Source of the DNA: Acidobacteriaceae bacterium
Lineage (GTDB): Bacteria; Acidobacteriota; Terriglobia; Terriglobales; Acidobacteriaceae
Assembly: GCA_030044455.1 (NCBI GenBank)
Contig: JASHVU010000324.1
Location: 1-8,313, forward strand
DNA: 8,313 bases
Direction of reading: 5' to 3'
Of the stretch, positions 4,776-8,313 are shown piece after piece. The translations under genes were made by a program, and so were the position numbers. The notes below the pieces were generated by a model, which did not search any database, had not been told where the DNA came from, and was given only the letters and a program-made list of their open reading frames with translations. Within the stretch, counting starts at the first letter, position 1, and the number at the start of each line of letters is the position of its first letter.

Positions 4776-5624
4776 ATGACCATCAGCGAGTTGAAGGCAT
4801 CAATCGAGCGGTGCTATGCCGCCGGACCGGCTGTCATCGGCGATGCGCATGCGATGGCGGCTTTTCTCGAGTTGCGGGGGGCGATCGAGCGCGGTGAAGT
4901 GCGCGCGGCCGAGCCGGACCGGGCCGCGCCGACAGGCTGGCGCGTGAACGGCTGGGTCAAGCAGGGAATCCTGCTGGGATTCAGGCTGGGCGTTCTGGAA
5001 GAATTGGCGGGGGCCGGCCTCTCGTTCGTCGACAAGAACACCTACCCGGCGAGAATGTTTGGCGCGAGCGACGGGGTGCGCGTAGTTCCCGGCGGCTCAT
5101 CGATACGAGCCGGAGCTTATGTTGCGCGGGGCGTGGTCTGCATGCCGCCCATGTACATCAACGTCGGTGCGTATGTCGATGAGGGCACCATGGTTGACTC
5201 GCACGCCCTGGTGGGCTCCTGCGCGCAAATTGGCAAGCGCGTGCACCTGAGTGCGGCAGCGCAGATTGGCGGGGTGCTGGAGCCGGTGAATGCGAGTCCG
5301 GTGGTGATTGAGGACGATGTGCTGGTGGGCGGCAACACCGGCGTGTACGAAGGGACGATCGTGCGCAAGGGCGCGGTGCTTGCGGCGGGAACGATTCTCA
5401 CTCGCGGCACGCCGGTATTCGACTTGGCAAGCGGGAATGTGCTACGCGCTTCTGCCGATTCGCCGCTGATCGTCCCTGAAAACGCGGTCGTTGTGCCCGG
5501 AGCGCGCGCAGTGACCAAAGGTAATGGGCGGGAATGGGGTTTGAGCTTGTACGCGGCCGTCATCGTGAAGTACCGCGACGAGAAAACCGACCTGAGCGCA
5601 ACGCTTGAAGATTTGTTGAGATAA
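4776..5624 (+). CDS. dapD: 2,3,4,5-tetrahydropyridine-2,6-dicarboxylate N-succinyltransferase (DapD)
   Basis: A cytoplasmic enzyme that succinylates tetrahydrodipicolinate from succinyl-CoA in the succinylase branch of diaminopimelate/lysine synthesis, supplying peptidoglycan precursor. The 282 residues compare with about 274 in E. coli. Residues 1-100 form the N-terminal helical domain (WRVNGWVKQGILLGFRLG at 55-72). Residues 103-245 form the left-handed beta-helix of hexapeptide repeats, with the family signature INVGAYVDEGTMVDSHALVG (128-147) and IGGVLEP (164-170). The C-terminal SLYAAVIVKYRDEKT (257-271) is also typical. Asp141 aligns with the proposed catalytic Asp141; the position of the proposed Glu189 is Gly here, in GGNTGVYEG, as in Bacteroidetes-like members from memory. 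No Shine-Dalgarno is visible before the ATG. No other dap gene is adjacent, and the stop lies 6 bp from the convergent kinase gene. Confidence 0.96.
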   Translation: MTISELKASIERCYAAGPAVIGDAHAMAAFLELRGAIERGEVRAAEPDRAAPTGWRVNGWVKQGILLGFRLGVLEELAGAGLSFVDKNTYPARMFGASDGVRVVPGGSSIRAGAYVARGVVCMPPMYINVGAYVDEGTMVDSHALVGSCAQIGKRVHLSAAAQIGGVLEPVNASPVVIEDDVLVGGNTGVYEGTIVRKGAVLAAGTILTRGTPVFDLASGNVLRASADSPLIVPENAVVVPGARAVTKGNGREWGLSLYAAVIVKYRDEKTDLSATLEDLLR

Positions 5625-5630
5625 GTGCAT

Positions 5631-6960
5631 CTACTGTAAGACCGGCAGAGACACGGTGGCGCGCGCGCCGGAGCCGTCTTCGCGGTTGGCAAGCTGGATC
5701 TCGCCGCCGTGAGCGCGGGCGATTTGCTGCGCCAGCGCAAGGCCAACGCCGCTGCCGGCCGGCTTGGTGGTGTAGAAGGGAACAAACAGATTGTCGGTGT
5801 TGGCAATTCCCATGCCGCGATCTTCAATCACCACCGAGAGGTTTGAGCCAGTGCGATCCCAGGTAGCGCGCACCGGTTCCGAGCCGTTTGCCAGCGAGGC
5901 ATCCACGGCGTTGGTCAGCAGGTTAATGAACATTTGCTCGAGCTGGTCGGGATCGGCGTTGAGAGTGGCAGCCGGACCGGGATCGAGTTGAACGCCTAGG
6001 CGCTGTTCGAGCAGCACCACGCGTTCAATCAACGGCGCGATGGCCACCGGGCGCAGTTTGGGTGGAGGCAACTGCGCCAGCAACCGGTACGACTGAACGA
6101 AACGGTGCAGAGAGTCGGCACGGCTCTCCACCACCCCCAGGCCGCGGCGAAAATCGTGCAAGTCGGCTTGGTCGCCGCTGAGCGCATCAACCCGCATCAG
6201 CAGGCTTCCGGCGATGGATTTGATGGGCGCCAGAGAGTTCGAGAGCTCGTGGCCGAGCACGCGCACCAGGCGCTTCCATGCGACCTGCTCCTCTTCCTGC
6301 AGGGGCAGGCTAACGTCGGTGAGCAGCAACAGGGTGTGGGGAACGCCTTCTTGTCGGAAGGCTGCTTTGCGCAGCAGCCAGCGCGTGGGCTTGCCGGGAA
6401 AGACGTGAATGGCCTGATCGCGGGAATCGAGAAGAGATTCAAGACCGAGTTCACGCGCGGAGCGGCCTAAGCACCGGGAATAAGGAAGGTCGAGCAACTG
6501 AAGCCCCGCGTTATTCACCAGTTGCAGAAGCCTGTCGCGGTCGAAAGCAAACAGCGGCGCATGCATAACCTCGAGGATGCGCGCCAGCAATGCCGTTGCC
6601 TCGAGCGAGCGCACGCGCTGCTTCTGAATCAGGTTGGCGAGCGAATTGATTTCGGCAGCCAGTTCACCGAGAGCGTCAGGCGAACTGGCGCCGCGGGCGC
6701 GGAACGAGTAATCACCCTCGCGCAACGATGAAATCACGTTTGAAAGCGTCTGGATGGGCCGCGCGAGTCCTTCTACCAGCGATGATGCAACGATGACCAG
6801 ATAGAGGAGCAGCAGAGAAGCAATCAGAACCGCTGCCCCGGCGCTTATCTGCCGCTGATACAGGAAAATCGACAGGAAAATGAGCGCAGGCAACCCGAGC
6901 AGCAGAGAAAACAGCCACACGCGGCGAAATGCCGAACGCCGCGCGCGACGAAGCTGAGCA

Positions 6961-6971
<11 letters not shown>
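5631..6971 (-). CDS. NtrY-like sensor histidine kinase
   Basis: A membrane sensor kinase of 446 residues, presumably phosphorylating the regulator encoded just upstream. In order: a basic N-terminus, transmembrane segments at about 17-37 and 45-65 with almost no periplasmic loop, a HAMP-like linker (66-120), a PAS-like domain (about 125-225), the H-box LGHELSNSLAPIKS (His241 the likely phosphorylation site), then the ATPase with N-box FINLLTNAVDAS (348-359), G1 EDRGMGI (383-389), F-box LFVPFYTT (395-402) and G2 GSGVGLALAQQIARAHGG (406-423). Minimal exposure outside the membrane suggests membrane-proximal or cytoplasmic sensing. The ATG at 6971 overlaps the regulator's 3' end by 11 nt; a TTG three codons upstream (6980) is possible but less likely. 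The gene converges on dapD, with stops 6 bp apart and no terminator between. Confidence 0.93.

Positions 6972-8313
<1,342 letters not shown>

Overview
The window (about 60% G+C by eye) looks like a chromosomal segment of a soil-type Acidobacteriota (Terriglobia/Acidobacteriaceae-like). This rests on gene style: an NtrC-type regulator overlapping an NtrY-like kinase, a DapD of the form I associate with Bacteroidetes/Acidobacteria, a small conserved hypothetical resembling acidobacterial proteins, and GC-rich palindromic intergenic repeats. The taxonomic call is an inference from recall.

Layout, left to right. (1) 1-1389, plus strand: the 3' part of a large secreted or periplasmic-type carbohydrate-active protein, cut by the window edge. 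(2) 1390-1945: non-coding, with a REP-like double hairpin 11 nt after that gene and an isolated perfect 10-bp stem-loop. (3) 1946-3046, minus strand: an integral-membrane acyltransferase-3 (OafA-like). (4) 3047-3411: a compact repeat island with two inverted heptanucleotide arrays, a strong hairpin, and a 150-bp MITE-like element. That element has 18-bp perfect terminal inverted repeats and TTA direct flanks, and carries a second copy of the REP-like core. (5) 3412-4116, minus strand: pyrH (UMP kinase), without its usual tsf and frr neighbours. (6) 4117-4287: a divergent regulatory region with a TTTCCC...TGGGA dyad repeated at 29 bp. (7) 4288-4644, plus strand: a small conserved hypothetical. 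(8) 4776-5624, plus strand: dapD of the succinylase lysine/diaminopimelate pathway. (9) 5631-8313, minus strand: a two-component pair, a sigma54-type response regulator (5' end outside the window) whose 3' end overlaps the start of an NtrY-like histidine kinase gene by 11 nt. The kinase gene converges on dapD with only 6 bp between stop codons.

Functionally, pyrH (pyrimidine nucleotides) and dapD (DAP for peptidoglycan and lysine) are housekeeping genes in an otherwise accessory-looking neighbourhood. Both lack a recognisable Shine-Dalgarno sequence and both have a -10-like hexamer exactly 9 nt before the ATG, suggesting near-leaderless transcripts. The two-component pair has no visible target gene here. 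The least conventional material is the 3053-3411 repeat island. Comparing its REP core with the copy at 1401-1449 shows a compensatory stem change, so the hairpin looks conserved as a structure. I saw no tRNA, rRNA, CRISPR array or transposase gene.
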